Origin: Clostridiaceae bacterium
Lineage (GTDB): Bacteria; Bacillota; Clostridia; Lachnospirales; Lachnospiraceae
Direction of reading: 5' to 3'
Assembly: GCA_009911065.1 (NCBI GenBank)
Contig: QXWR01000005.1
Span: forward strand, 109,879-173,878
Length of the DNA: 64,000 bases
Each line of letters begins with the position of its first letter. The first letter of the stretch is position 1. The notes beneath the pieces were generated by a model. That model saw only the letters and a program-made list of their open reading frames with translations, searched no databases and was not told the DNA's origin. Positions 9,182 to 18,440 of the stretch are shown here, in pieces. Position numbers and translations under genes: made by a program.

Positions 9182-11416
9182 TTAATTCCGTACCTTACTG
9201 CCCTTCCCATCCCGTTTTCCAAGTTTCATTCGGTTTAAATGAACTTCTTTCTTCTTATAAGAAATCACTGGCTCCTCTCCCACAAAATACACCTGTTCCA
9301 GATATTCGTTTTCTGCCAGTTTCATCCCACGAACTCCACGGGAATTTTTTTTCATTTCCGGAATTTCTTCCACAGGGAACTTTAAAAACACTCCATCACT
9401 GGTCTGTAAGGCGACCTCAGTCTCTTCCCCCACAGGACGTACCAGAATTAACTCATCCCCCTCTGTAAGTTTTGTAGAGGCCACAGTCCGGTTATTGGTG
9501 ACAAACTCCTCTGTTGGAACCATCTTTACCAGGGCCATTTTCGTGGCAAAAAGAAGCCTCTGACCTGCCATAGCTTCCTGACTGCTCATCCAGATAATAT
9601 TTTCTTTGCTTCCGTCAAATTTGCTTATATTGTCAAGAGGCGTTCCTTTATCCCGAAGCTTCCCAAAGGGAATATCCACAAGTTTAATCTGATGGAGATT
9701 TCCTTTTTGGGTAAACACACATAGCTTATCTGTGTTCATACAGGGAACCACATACCGGAAATCTCCGTCCACAGCCTCTTTGTTCCGTTCATAAGTCCCC
9801 TTATCCAGCGTCTTGCAGTAGCCAAACTTGTCCATGACAAAAATCACCTCCTGAACCTCCATAGGCGCTTCCTCATAGACCGCCTCCTTGCCGTCCTCAA
9901 TCTGTGTTAGTCTGGGCTTGGCAAACTCTTTCTTGATACTTTCCAGATCTTTTTGAATCACCTGATTCATATTGGTTCGGTTTTCCAAAATCTTCTGATA
10001 TTCGGCGATCCGTCTTAAACACTCCTTATAGTCTTTCTGCAATGCTAAAATTTCCAGACCAATCAATTTATACAAACGCATTTCTAAGATGGCTCCAGCC
10101 TGTTTCTCGGTAAAGCGAAGCTGTTTTGCGTCTTCCTCAAACCCTGGATGGCGAAACTGAATGTGAGAAATATCCCCGTTCATCAGGCAGGCTTTGGCGT
10201 CTTTTAAGTTCTTTGCCCCCCGCAAAATGGCAATGATCAAATCAATCACATCACAAGCTTTTATCAGACCTTCCTGAATGTCCTTTCGCTCCAGCTCCTT
10301 GTTTAACAGCGCCCGGTATTTCCTGGTGGCATTTTCATATTGAAAATCCAGATAATTTTTCAAAATTCCCCTAAGGCTTAATGTCTCCGGCCTTCCATTT
10401 GCAATCGCCAGCATATTCACCCCAAAGGTATCCTCCAGCTTCGTCTTTTTATAAAGGATGTTTTTGATCTTTTCCACATCTGCATCCCGCCGAAGCTCCA
10501 AAACAATCCGGATTCCCTCCTTGCTGGACTGATTGGAAATATCCACCACATCCGGCAGCTTCCGGCTTTCCACCAGCTCTGCCACATCTACCAGAAATTT
10601 ATTGATTCCAGCTCCGATCATGGTATAGGGAATCTGGCTGATGATAAGCTTATCCTTATCTGCCCGCCGCCGACCCAGCTCAATTTCCATCTTCCCCCGC
10701 AATTTGATCTTCCCCACTCCAGTCTCATAAATCTCCGCCAAGCCGCTTTTGTTGGCAATGATTCCTCCTGTGGGAAAGTCTGGTCCCGGCAGATAGGTCA
10801 TCATCTCCTGAATGGACATATCCGGCCGATCTATGTAGGCCTGCACCAGATCAATCACCTCACCCAGATTGTGAGGAGGAATGCTGGTACTCATGCCCAC
10901 AGCAATGCCCTCTGCCCCATTGATTAAGAGATTTGGCACCCTCACCGGAAGCACTTCTGGTTCTTTTTCCGACTCATCATAGTTGGGGACAAAATCCACG
11001 GTTTTATCCAGATCTTTTAAGTAAACCTCCTCGGCAAATTTTTTAAGTCTTGCCTCCGTGTAACGCATGGCAGCCGCACCATCGCCCTCAATGGAACCAA
11101 AATTCCCATGGCCGTCCACCAATGCCATTCCCTTCTTAAAATCCTGAGACAAAACTACCAAAGTCTCATAGATGGAACTGTCCCCATGGGGATGATATTT
11201 ACCCATGGTATCGCCCACAATACGGGCAGACTTCCGGTGGGGCTTATCATGCCCCAGCCGAAGCTCGCTCATATCATACAACACCCGTCGCTGCACCGGC
11301 TTCAATCCGTCTCTGGCATCCGGAATGGCCCGCGCCGTAATTACACTCATGGAATAATTCAGATAGCTCCGCTGCATCTCTTCTGAAAATTCCGTTGTCA
11401 ATATTTTCTCAGCCAT
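9182..11416 (-). CDS. parC: DNA topoisomerase IV subunit A
   Basis: A 744-residue breakage-reunion subunit of a type IIA topoisomerase, which with ParE decatenates daughter chromosomes. The N-terminal core has [16 protein letters not shown] and [10 protein letters not shown], and the catalytic tyrosine near residue 119 in [10 protein letters not shown]. Ser80 and Glu84 occupy the quinolone-resistance positions as in susceptible ParC. The C-terminal beta-pinwheel lacks a canonical GyrA box (QRRGGRG), having only SRGVRG, and the length is shorter than a typical GyrA. Both favour ParC over GyrA. The start at 11416 follows GGAGAG; an ATG at 11446 has no ribosome site. It lies 85 nt behind parE in one operon. 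Confidence 0.88.
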   Translation of the reverse strand: MAEKILTTEFSEEMQRSYLNYSMSVITARAIPDARDGLKPVQRRVLYDMSELRLGHDKPHRKSARIVGDTMGKYHPHGDSSIYETLVVLSQDFKKGMALVDGHGNFGSIEGDGAAAMRYTEARLKKFAEEVYLKDLDKTVDFVPNYDESEKEPEVLPVRVPNLLINGAEGIAVGMSTSIPPHNLGEVIDLVQAYIDRPDMSIQEMMTYLPGPDFPTGGIIANKSGLAEIYETGVGKIKLRGKMEIELGRRRADKDKLIISQIPYTMIGAGINKFLVDVAELVESRKLPDVVDISNQSSKEGIRIVLELRRDADVEKIKNILYKKTKLEDTFGVNMLAIANGRPETLSLRGILKNYLDFQYENATRKYRALLNKELERKDIQEGLIKACDVIDLIIAILRGAKNLKDAKACLMNGDISHIQFRHPGFEEDAKQLRFTEKQAGAILEMRLYKLIGLEILALQKDYKECLRRIAEYQKILENRTNMNQVIQKDLESIKKEFAKPRLTQIEDGKEAVYEEAPMEVQEVIFVMDKFGYCKTLDKGTYERNKEAVDGDFRYVVPCMNTDKLCVFTQKGNLHQIKLVDIPFGKLRDKGTPLDNISKFDGSKENIIWMSSQEAMAGQRLLFATKMALVKMVPTEEFVTNNRTVASTKLTEGDELILVRPVGEETEVALQTSDGVFLKFPVEEIPEMKKNSRGVRGMKLAENEYLEQVYFVGEEPVISYKKKEVHLNRMKLGKRDGKGSKVRN

Positions 11417-11501
11417 ATGCTCTCCAATCTGTTGTTCCCCATTCATTCAGCCACATATTTCCAATCCCATCCAGACCGAAATCCAAACCGTGAACCGTCT
11501 G

Positions 11502-13421
11502 TCACGCATCAATCTCCGCCTCGTCTGCATGATCATGGATAAATTTTCTTCTGGGAGGCACATCGCTTCCCATAAGCATTTCCGTCACTTCAGAAGCCAG
11601 TCTTGCATCCTCAATCTCCACCCGTTTCAACACCCTCCGCTCCGGGTCCAGGGTAGTCTCCCACAGCTGCTCCGGGTCCATCTCTCCCAGGCCCTTGTAC
11701 CGCTGCAGCCGAAACTCTCCCTTATGACTCTTCCGATACCGTTCCAACTCCTTATCGTCATACAGATACTGTTCCGGCCCCCGTCCGGGAATCACCTTAT
11801 AAAGAGGCGGCATGGCAATAAACACATGGCCATTATAAATCAGATCCGGCATAAACCGGTACAAAAAAGTCAAAAGCAAAGTGTCAATATGGCTTCCGTC
11901 CACATCCGCATCGGTCATAAGAATAATCTTGTGATACCGAAGTTTACCCAAATCAAAATCATTGCCATATCCTTCGGAAAATCCGCATCCAAAAGCATTG
12001 ATCATCGTCTTAATCTCCGCATTGGCAAGGACTTTATCCATGGATGCTTTCTCCACATTGAGAATTTTTCCCCGAATGGGAAGAATCGCCTGGTACATCC
12101 GGTTTCTCGCAGTTTTTGCAGAGCCACCGGCGGAATCTCCCTCCACAATAAAAATCTCACATTTTTCCGCTTCCCGGCTTTCACAGTTGGCAAGCTTTCC
12201 ATTGCTGTCAAAGGAAAATTTTGACTTGGTGAGCATGTTGGTCCGGGCCTTTTCCTCTGCCTTGCGGATCTTGGCTGACTTTTCCGCACAGCTGATAATT
12301 CCCTTTAACACTTCCACATTCCGGTCAAAATAGTGAGAAAGAAGATCTCCGCTGACTGCAAACACTGCTTTTGTGGCGTCTGCACTGGCAAGCTTCGTCT
12401 TGGTTTGTCCCTCAAAAATCGGGTCTGGATGCTTTACCGCCACAATGGCAGTCATTCCGTTTCTGGTGTCCGCACCCGTAAAATTAGGTTCTTTTTCCTT
12501 TAATATTCCCAATTCTCTGGCATAGGAATTGATCATCTGTGTAAAACGAGTCTTAAAACCTACCAGATGAGTGCCTCCCTCCTGAGTAAAAATATTGTTG
12601 CAGAATCCCAGAATATTTTCCTCAAAAGTATCCACAAACTGAATGGCCAGCTCCACTTCAATCCCTTCTGACCTCTCCTTCACATAAATCGGGTCATGGA
12701 TAACATTTTTCCCGTTATTGATCTCCTTTACATAGGCAATCAATCCCTCCGGCTCCTCATAGGTAACAAGCTCCTCTTCCCCCTGACGTCGGTTCTCATA
12801 AAAAATAATCAGCTTTGGATTCAAATATGCAGTCTCATGAAGTCGGCTTTTCAGCCAATCCGCCTTAAACCTGGTTTTCTCAAAAATCTCTCCGTCCGGA
12901 AGAAAATTGATCTCGGTTCCCGTCTCCTTTGTCTTTCCAATCACCGGCAAAAGGCCGCCTTGAAGGTCAACCACTGGGATTCCCCGTTCGTATCCGTCGT
13001 GATGAATCTGCCCTCCCCGGTGAATTTTAATATCCATATGAACGGACAGGGCGTTGACCACAGAAGAACCTACGCCGTGAAGCCCGCCGCTGGTCTTATA
13101 AGCGTCATTGTCAAACTTTCCCCCTGCATGAAGGGTGGAAAATACAATCCGCGCTGCAGACATTCCTTTTTTATGCATCTCAATCGGGATGCCGCGGCCA
13201 TTGTCTCTAACGGTGCAGGAACCGTCTGCTTCCAGAATCACCCATATTTTGTCACAATATCCTGCCAGATGTTCATCCACTGCATTGTCCACAATCTCGT
13301 AGATCAGATGGTTTAGTCCCTTGGTTCCAACTCCTCCTATGTACATGCCCGGTCGTTTCCGAACCGCTTCCAGTCCCTCCAGGACAGTAATACTGTCCGC
13401 ATTGTACTGTGTCTTAGCCAT
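11502..13421 (-). CDS. parE: DNA topoisomerase IV subunit B
   Basis: A 639-residue ATPase subunit of the type IIA topoisomerase. The GHKL ATP site is visible in EIVDNAVDEHLAGYC, DNGRGIP and GGLHGVGSSVVNALS. The TOPRIM domain has EGDSAGGSAK, PIRGKILNVEKA and the metal motif MTDADVDGSHI. The start ATG 13421 follows GGAGG with a 7-nt spacer; an upstream ATG at 13442 is ignored. Pairing with parC and separation from dnaA or recF, where gyrB usually lies, support ParE rather than GyrB, although the two are close in sequence. A sigma-A promoter lies upstream at 13504-13533. Confidence 0.88.
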   Translation of the reverse strand: MAKTQYNADSITVLEGLEAVRKRPGMYIGGVGTKGLNHLIYEIVDNAVDEHLAGYCDKIWVILEADGSCTVRDNGRGIPIEMHKKGMSAARIVFSTLHAGGKFDNDAYKTSGGLHGVGSSVVNALSVHMDIKIHRGGQIHHDGYERGIPVVDLQGGLLPVIGKTKETGTEINFLPDGEIFEKTRFKADWLKSRLHETAYLNPKLIIFYENRRQGEEELVTYEEPEGLIAYVKEINNGKNVIHDPIYVKERSEGIEVELAIQFVDTFEENILGFCNNIFTQEGGTHLVGFKTRFTQMINSYARELGILKEKEPNFTGADTRNGMTAIVAVKHPDPIFEGQTKTKLASADATKAVFAVSGDLLSHYFDRNVEVLKGIISCAEKSAKIRKAEEKARTNMLTKSKFSFDSNGKLANCESREAEKCEIFIVEGDSAGGSAKTARNRMYQAILPIRGKILNVEKASMDKVLANAEIKTMINAFGCGFSEGYGNDFDLGKLRYHKIILMTDADVDGSHIDTLLLTFLYRFMPDLIYNGHVFIAMPPLYKVIPGRGPEQYLYDDKELERYRKSHKGEFRLQRYKGLGEMDPEQLWETTLDPERRVLKRVEIEDARLASEVTEMLMGSDVPPRRKFIHDHADEAEIDA

Positions 13422-13503
13422 GTATATTCCTCCATTTTTCAAAAGCTTTCAAAAATCCACAAAAGCTTTTGTCTCGTTGCTGCTCCATAAAGCGCATGTT
13501 CCC

Positions 13504-13533
13504 ATTATACACAAAAAGCCCTACAAAAAGCAA
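13504..13533 (-). promoter_or_regulatory. Putative sigma-A promoter of parE-parC
   Basis: Minus-strand TTGCTT (13533-13528) and a perfect TATAAT (13509-13504) have an 18-bp spacer. An inverted repeat AAGTTC-N5-GAACTT (13532-13548) overlaps the -35 and could be an operator. Confidence 0.6.
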
Positions 13534-13599
13534 GTTCTTTTCGAACTTACTTTCGATAGAGCCATTTTTCGGTTAAAAGTTACCAAGGGGGAAAAGCAG

Positions 13600-14373
13600 C
13601 TAATTCCCACACTCAATACTAATCTCATTAAATTTATCCAAAATATCTTTCGTCTTTATGGCCGCCTTTTCCTGTCCTGCCGCATCCATAATGGCATGGC
13701 CCTGGTGCATCATCACCAACCGGTTGCCATACTCCACCGCATACCGGAGATTATGAGTCACCATAATGGAGGTCAGTCCCTTCTCCCGGACAATTTTTCC
13801 AGTCAGCTCCATGATAATTTCAGCTGTCTTCGGGTCCAGGGCTGCTGTGTGTTCATCCAGAATTAAAAACTCAATATCCGTCATGGTTGACATTAAAAGG
13901 GCCATGGCCTGTCTTTGACCGCCGGAAAGAACGCCCACCTTCACATGAAGTTTATCTTCCAGACCAAGCCCCAGAGAGTGAAGCTGTTCCCGGTAAAAAT
14001 CAATCCTCTTTTTGTCCGTTCCTCTCCGCAAATTAAAACTTTTTCCCTTATTGTCTGCCAGAGACATATTTTCCAGAATGGTCATGGTAGGGCAAGTTCC
14101 CATAGCTGGGTTCTGATACACCCGTCCGATCTGTCTCTGCCGCCGAAACTCGGACATACGGGTAATATCTCTGCCGTTCATCCGGATGGCTCCTGCATCC
14201 AAAGGAATGCTTCCGCAGATAATGTTTAAAAGGGAAGTTTTCCCTGAACCATTGCTGCCTACTACCGACACAAATTCCCCGTCTCCAATGGTCATAGAAA
14301 AATCATGGAACATACACATTTCATGGACGGTTCCTGCATTATAATATTTCTCAATGTGATCCAGCTCAAGCAT
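13600..14373 (-). CDS. ABC transporter ATPase, probable tryptophan importer
   Basis: A 257-residue ABC ATPase with Walker A GSNGSGKTS near residue 40, the signature LSGGQRQAMALL, Walker B FLILDEHTAALD and the switch histidine in VTHNL. It is the last gene of a three-gene minus-strand operon (binding protein, permease, ATPase) preceded by a UGG-specifier T-box. Transporters of this make-up with Trp T-boxes have been described as TrpXYZ-type. The start at 14373, after GAAGGTGG, overlaps the permease stop by 8 nt. The substrate is inferred from the leader, not from the ATPase itself. Confidence 0.85.
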   Translation of the reverse strand: MLELDHIEKYYNAGTVHEMCMFHDFSMTIGDGEFVSVVGSNGSGKTSLLNIICGSIPLDAGAIRMNGRDITRMSEFRRQRQIGRVYQNPAMGTCPTMTILENMSLADNKGKSFNLRRGTDKKRIDFYREQLHSLGLGLEDKLHVKVGVLSGGQRQAMALLMSTMTDIEFLILDEHTAALDPKTAEIIMELTGKIVREKGLTSIMVTHNLRYAVEYGNRLVMMHQGHAIMDAAGQEKAAIKTKDILDKFNEISIECGN

Positions 14374-15304
14374 GTCCAGCCACCTTCTTTCCCTTTTGTC
14401 CTCCAATTACCAGAATCAACAAAAACAACACAGCTGTCACCAGCTTTAGATCCGATGCCTCCATTCCCAGGGCAATGGCAAAAGCCACACAGCTCCGATA
14501 CACCAAAGAGCCTAGAATTACCGCTGTTGTCGCTTTCCATCCATAAGATTTTTTCTCGCCCTCCATCTCTTTTTTTGACCCTCGGCCAGCCAGATTCCAG
14601 TTTTTAAAAAGTTTCATTCCAATAATTACATTGGCAAGACCAATAACAATCGCGCCGGTTCCAGTGCTGATTTCAAAAAATCCCTTCTGCTGGCAATACA
14701 CGCTGCCAGCCAGAGCCACAAATCCGTTGGCTATGGCAAGACCCACAAGCTTTACCATACCCTTATCCTTTGCCAGAGACGTAACCAAAGTCTCATTGTC
14801 TCCCACTGCCCGCAAAAGATAACCGGACCGGGTGTTCAGATACAAATCCAAAAGCACCTTACAAATGATCACAATCCCAAGCAATATCAGCACAGACAAA
14901 AAAGGCTTCACTCCTTCTGGAACTGCCTGCTCCAAAAAACCATTGTTAAAAATCGTCTCTTTGGTGAAGATGGGCAGATTTGCCTTTTTCCCTGCAATCC
15001 TCAAATTCACAGAATACAAAGCGGTCATCATAATAATACCGGACAGCAAATCCCTCACCCGCAACTTCACATGAATAAAACCGGTCAAACACCCAGCCGC
15101 CGCTCCTGCCAAAAATGACAGAAACAGCGTAAAAACCGGGGACATATCCTTTGAAATCAACATGGCTGTGAGGGCAGCTCCCATGGGAAATGTGCCGTCT
15201 ACAGACAGATCCGGAAAATCAAGAATCTTATAGGTAATGTACACGCCCAAAGCCAAAATGGCATAAATCAGACCCTCTTCCAAAATTCCAATTACAATTG
15301 ACAT
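14366..15304 (-). CDS. ABC transporter permease, probable tryptophan importer
   Basis: A 312-residue membrane protein with about eight to nine hydrophobic segments, beginning MSIVIGILEEGLIYAILALGVYITYKILDF. The start resembles branched-chain/BMP-type permeases (ILALGVYITYKIL.FPDLSVDG), the family that pairs with ABC_sub_bind-type binding proteins. A basic, glycine-poor stretch (GSKKEMEGEKKSYG) separates the penultimate segments. It lies 53 nt after the binding protein gene and overlaps the ATPase gene. A single permease implies a homodimeric pore. Substrate assignment rests on the T-box leader of the operon. Confidence 0.83.
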   Translation of the reverse strand: MSIVIGILEEGLIYAILALGVYITYKILDFPDLSVDGTFPMGAALTAMLISKDMSPVFTLFLSFLAGAAAGCLTGFIHVKLRVRDLLSGIIMMTALYSVNLRIAGKKANLPIFTKETIFNNGFLEQAVPEGVKPFLSVLILLGIVIICKVLLDLYLNTRSGYLLRAVGDNETLVTSLAKDKGMVKLVGLAIANGFVALAGSVYCQQKGFFEISTGTGAIVIGLANVIIGMKLFKNWNLAGRGSKKEMEGEKKSYGWKATTAVILGSLVYRSCVAFAIALGMEASDLKLVTAVLFLLILVIGGQKGKKVAGHA

Positions 15305-15357
15305 GTTTTCCTCTTTTCTGACGCACCTTCTGCGCCAATTTCATCCATTTAGAACGT

Positions 15358-16434
15358 CTACGGAACCACAATCTCATCAAACAGCTCTGCAGCCGATAAG
15401 GACAGCTCCTCTGGGATAGTCAATCCCAAATTTTCGGCAACTTTGGTATTGCCATAAAAGGAAGCCTCTGTTATCACTTCAAACTTTAACTCGCTGGCTT
15501 TTTTCTCCCCTTTTAACACCTGGGCTGCCATCTGGCCAGTCTGAACACCAAGATCTACATAATCCAGTCCCACTGTTGCCAGACAGCCAATCTTTACCTG
15601 CTCGATCTCACTTCCAAACACCGGAATGTTTTTCTTTGCCGCCTTATCCAAAATCATAGGAAGTACACTCACTACAGTATTATCGGTCAAATTATTGAGA
15701 CAATCCACCTTTTCCAGCAGATTATCTGCAGCCAGAGGAATGTCCGCTGTGCCGGAAATACCGCTTTCCACAATCTCAAATCCAAAATCCTGGGCAGCAG
15801 CCTTGTACTCTTCAATGGCAGAAGCCGAGTTCACCTCGCTGGTGCTGTAAAGGATTCCTATAGTTTTAGCATCTGGCAGAAACGCCCGAATCATCTCCAG
15901 TTGTTTCTCCACGGGAAGCTTATCCGAGGTGCCGGTAATCTCTCCCACCGGCATACCATCTGCATCCGCCAGCTCTGCAAGTACTGGGTCGGTGACTGCT
16001 GTATAAATCACAGGAACCGACTTATCCCTTGCGGCGCTGTAAGCGCTCTGAGCGATGGGAGTGGCTATGGCACAGATCATATCCACATCCTTTGCCAGAA
16101 AATTAGCCATAATCTGACTGGCTGTTCCTCCGTCTGCCTGGGCATTTTCATAGAGAACGGTAAGATTTTGACCTTCCACAATCCCCTCTTCTGCCAGACC
16201 TTTCAAAAATCCTTCCCGACAATTATCCAGCGAACCATGTTCTGCAAACTGCCCGATTCCAATGGTGTAAGACGCTCCTTCACTGCCCTCTCCCTTTGCA
16301 TCGGTCTTCCCTTCTGTGACCGCATCTGCTTTCCCTGTCTCGGTCTTGGACGGATTTCCATTGCCAGAAGAACATCCGGCCAAAAGTCCGGCCACTGCCA
16401 CTGCTGCCATAAATCTGCCTATACTTTTTTTCAT
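15358..16434 (-). CDS. ABC substrate-binding lipoprotein, probable TrpX-type
   Basis: A 358-residue lipoprotein with an N-terminal signal ending in the lipobox LLAGC, then a Gly/Ser/Lys linker and an ABC_sub_bind (periplasmic-binding type I) fold starting YTIGIGQFAEHGSLDNCREGF. Segments such as NAQADGGTASQIMANFLAKDVDMICAI in the N-lobe and AKTIGILYSTSEVNSASAIEEYK in the C-lobe fit this family. The ATG at 16434 follows AAGGAGG. It is the first gene after the Trp T-box, so starvation for charged tRNA-Trp should raise its expression. The ligand is most likely tryptophan or a precursor; I infer this from the leader only. Confidence 0.84.
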   Translation of the reverse strand: MKKSIGRFMAAVAVAGLLAGCSSGNGNPSKTETGKADAVTEGKTDAKGEGSEGASYTIGIGQFAEHGSLDNCREGFLKGLAEEGIVEGQNLTVLYENAQADGGTASQIMANFLAKDVDMICAIATPIAQSAYSAARDKSVPVIYTAVTDPVLAELADADGMPVGEITGTSDKLPVEKQLEMIRAFLPDAKTIGILYSTSEVNSASAIEEYKAAAQDFGFEIVESGISGTADIPLAADNLLEKVDCLNNLTDNTVVSVLPMILDKAAKKNIPVFGSEIEQVKIGCLATVGLDYVDLGVQTGQMAAQVLKGEKKASELKFEVITEASFYGNTKVAENLGLTIPEELSLSAAELFDEIVVP

Positions 16435-16517
16435 AATTTTACTCCTCCTTAATAATGACCGTGTCAACGGTTTGTTTTACAACGAAAACTGTTGAAGCTT
16501 CCACGAATTTTTTCAAC

Positions 16518-16790
16518 AAAAAACGCCTCAAACACAGTTTCCTGCATTTGAGACGAATAAAAAATCCGCGGTACCACTCAAATTGGCAAAAGCCCACTTA
16601 TCCCGTATACAAACATATACGCCGCAAGATAACGGTAGCGGTTTCCGTCAGTTCCTACTTCCCGGCAATCCGGATTTCAAAACTGCCCTCAAAAGTCCAT
16701 TCAGCAAATTCGTCCATGCCCCAATTCCACCATCTGCGGCTCTCTGTAATATCCGAAAAATGCTTACTCCTCTTTTTCAACGGTTTCTTT
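16518..16790 (-). promoter_or_regulatory. T-box riboswitch leader with UGG (Trp) specifier
   Basis: On the minus strand the leader carries the hallmark AGTGGTACCGCGG (16578-16566). A Rho-independent terminator follows: stem CGTCTCAAATGCAG / CTGTGTTTGAGGCG and six T (16555-16518). Stem I elements are present in AGAGAGCCGCAGATGGTG and the segment GCTGAATGGACTTTTGAG, where TGG at 16699-16697 sits in the specifier position. T-boxes read through when uncharged cognate tRNA pairs with both specifier and T-box bulge. UGG implies tRNA-Trp. The leader lies directly upstream of the ABC operon at 13600-16434. The T-box call is near certain; the specifier reading is by eye and rests on its position after GAA. 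Confidence 0.92.
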
Positions 16791-16801
16791 TATTAACACA
16801 T

Positions 16802-16830
16802 ATATTAATCCTATTGGACCGATTTGTCAA
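16802..16830 (-). promoter_or_regulatory. Sigma-A promoter of the T-box leader
   Basis: Minus-strand consensus TTGACA (16830-16825), a 17-bp spacer and TAATAT (16807-16802). Transcription would start a few bases before the T-box leader. Confidence 0.85.
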
Positions 16831-16888
16831 CTTCTTTTTTTATCCAAATTCAATTCAAGACTGTTTTTGTCCAGTTTTCCCTGCCCCG

Positions 16889-16917
16889 TTTACATCTTTT
16901 TCATTTTGTGGTATGGT
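16889..16917 (+). promoter_or_regulatory. Putative promoter of the MATE gene at 16953
   Basis: TTTACA (16889-16894), a 17-bp spacer and TATGGT (16912-16917) lie 35 bp before the start codon. Moderate match. Confidence 0.45.
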
Positions 16918-16952
16918 AATACACAGCAAAACAAAAGAAAGGTCTTGATACA

Positions 16953-18311
16953 ATGAAAAATAAGAAACAAACATTATTGGAAGGCCCTCCAGGGCGCTCT
17001 CTGTTTTTCTTTGCCCTTCCCATGATCCTTGGCAATCTGTTCCAACAGTTTTACAACATGGCGGATTCTGTCATTGTGGGACGATTTGTAGGCACAGAAG
17101 CTCTGGCCGCTGTAGGCGCCTCCTATTCTTTTACCAATGTGTTTATTATGATTGCCATTGGAGGAGGAATCGGCGCATCTGTACTAAGCAGCCAGTATCT
17201 TGGCGCAGAACAATACCAAGACATGAAAACCTCCATGTACACCTTTCTCATTACCTTTGCCGTGTTAAGCACCTTGCTGGCCATATTCGGCTTTTTTGCC
17301 AATCCATGGGTGCTTTCTGCCTTAAAAACTCCGAAAGAGATCTATGAGGATGCCGTGTTGTACTTACAACTGTATTTTCTGGGCCTTCCCTTTATGTTTA
17401 TGTACAACGTGCTGGCCGCCAACTTTAACGCCCTTGGGAAATCTCAAATTCCCCTTGCCCTCCTGATCTTCTCCTCCGTGCTAAATATTGTTTTAGATTT
17501 GGTTATGGTTTTGCATTTTAAATTGGGAGTGGCAGGAGTAGCCATTGCAACGGTGATTGCCCAGGGAATCGCGGCCACAGTGTCCTTTATGATTTTGATG
17601 TTTTTGCTCCGCAGCTATGTCACAGAAGAAAAGCCTCGTCTGTTTCAAAATTCCATGCTGCTGCGCGGCACCTTGATAGCAATTCCCTCTATCATCCAGC
17701 AATCCATTGTCAGCATTGGCATGTTACTGACACAGTCTTCCGTCAACCAGTTCGGTCCTTATGCTCTTGCCGGTTACACTGCCGGAATGCGGCTGGAGTC
17801 CATTGCCATTGTACCCATGATCGGCACGGGCAATGCGGTCTCCACCTTTACAGCACAAAACCTAGGAGCCGGACAGCCAGAACGGGTGAAACAGGGATAT
17901 GAGATTTCTTATGGGATTATAGCTGGATTTGCAGTGGTTTTATTTGTAATCTGCGAATTTTTTTACCATCCGATTCTTTCTGCTTTTATGGACACAGACG
18001 CAGCTTTTGTGGCTTATGAAACCGGCGCTTCCTGTCTGCGGTTTCTTGGCTGTTTCTTTTGCCTGATTGGATTTAAGTCCATTACTGACGGAGTGCTGCG
18101 AGGTTCCGGAGACGTATGGGTTTACATGGCTGCCAATCTGGTCAACCTGGCCATTCGGGTTTCTGTGGCAAAAATATTTTCTCCTGTTTTCGGCATCCAG
18201 TTTATTTGGTATGCAGTGCCCATTGGATGGGGAATCAATTATCTGATTTCCTATTGCTGGTATCGAACTGGACATTGGCAGAAAAAGGCGCTTGTACAAA
18301 AGACAACATAG
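16953..18311 (+). CDS. MATE-family multidrug/cation antiporter
   Basis: A 452-residue integral membrane protein with twelve predicted hydrophobic segments. The MATE features are the N-terminal FFALPMILGNLFQQFYNMADSVIVGRFVG and the mid-protein repeat of the fold from about residue 235. This subfamily (NorM/DinF-like) exports drugs or metabolites in exchange for Na+ or H+. The gene is single, divergent from the Trp T-box operon and convergent with recG. Its natural substrate cannot be read from sequence. The N-terminal sequence before the first helix is short and polar (MKNKKQTLLEGPPGRS), as is typical. A second MATE gene at 60852-62192 is from a different branch, with MerR control. Confidence 0.92.
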   Translation: MKNKKQTLLEGPPGRSLFFFALPMILGNLFQQFYNMADSVIVGRFVGTEALAAVGASYSFTNVFIMIAIGGGIGASVLSSQYLGAEQYQDMKTSMYTFLITFAVLSTLLAIFGFFANPWVLSALKTPKEIYEDAVLYLQLYFLGLPFMFMYNVLAANFNALGKSQIPLALLIFSSVLNIVLDLVMVLHFKLGVAGVAIATVIAQGIAATVSFMILMFLLRSYVTEEKPRLFQNSMLLRGTLIAIPSIIQQSIVSIGMLLTQSSVNQFGPYALAGYTAGMRLESIAIVPMIGTGNAVSTFTAQNLGAGQPERVKQGYEISYGIIAGFAVVLFVICEFFYHPILSAFMDTDAAFVAYETGASCLRFLGCFFCLIGFKSITDGVLRGSGDVWVYMAANLVNLAIRVSVAKIFSPVFGIQFIWYAVPIGWGINYLISYCWYRTGHWQKKALVQKTT

Positions 18312-18396
18312 GTTTTGACATTAAAACAGAAAACAACAGACCCCTGCAGCATTCGCCAAATGCCAGGTAAGCGCGGCACTTGGCGATTTGCATGCA

Positions 18397-18436
18397 GAAA
18401 AAAAGTCCCTTGGAATCATTTACCCAAAAGGACTTT
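18397..18436 (-). terminator. Intrinsic terminator of yloU-yloV-recG
   Basis: Minus strand: AAAGTCC pairs with GGACTTT (18436-18430 with 18408-18402), with an inner TGG/CCA pair and a run of seven T. It starts a few bases after the recG stop. A second imperfect inverted repeat at 18344-18397 (TCGCCAAATGCC / GGCACTTGGCGA) lies closer to the MATE gene and may serve the plus strand. Confidence 0.65.
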
Positions 18437-18440
18437 CCCA

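Noticed and set aside
9182..13421. Calling the pair gyrA-gyrB
   Set aside because: No GyrA box, shorter A subunit, Ser80/Glu84 in ParC register and the gene order parE-parC favour topoisomerase IV.
13532..13556. Possible LexA/SOS box upstream of parE (CGAACTTACTTTCG)
   Set aside because: Three mismatches to the Bacillus consensus; the overlapping inverted repeat AAGTTC/GAACTT explains the similarity.
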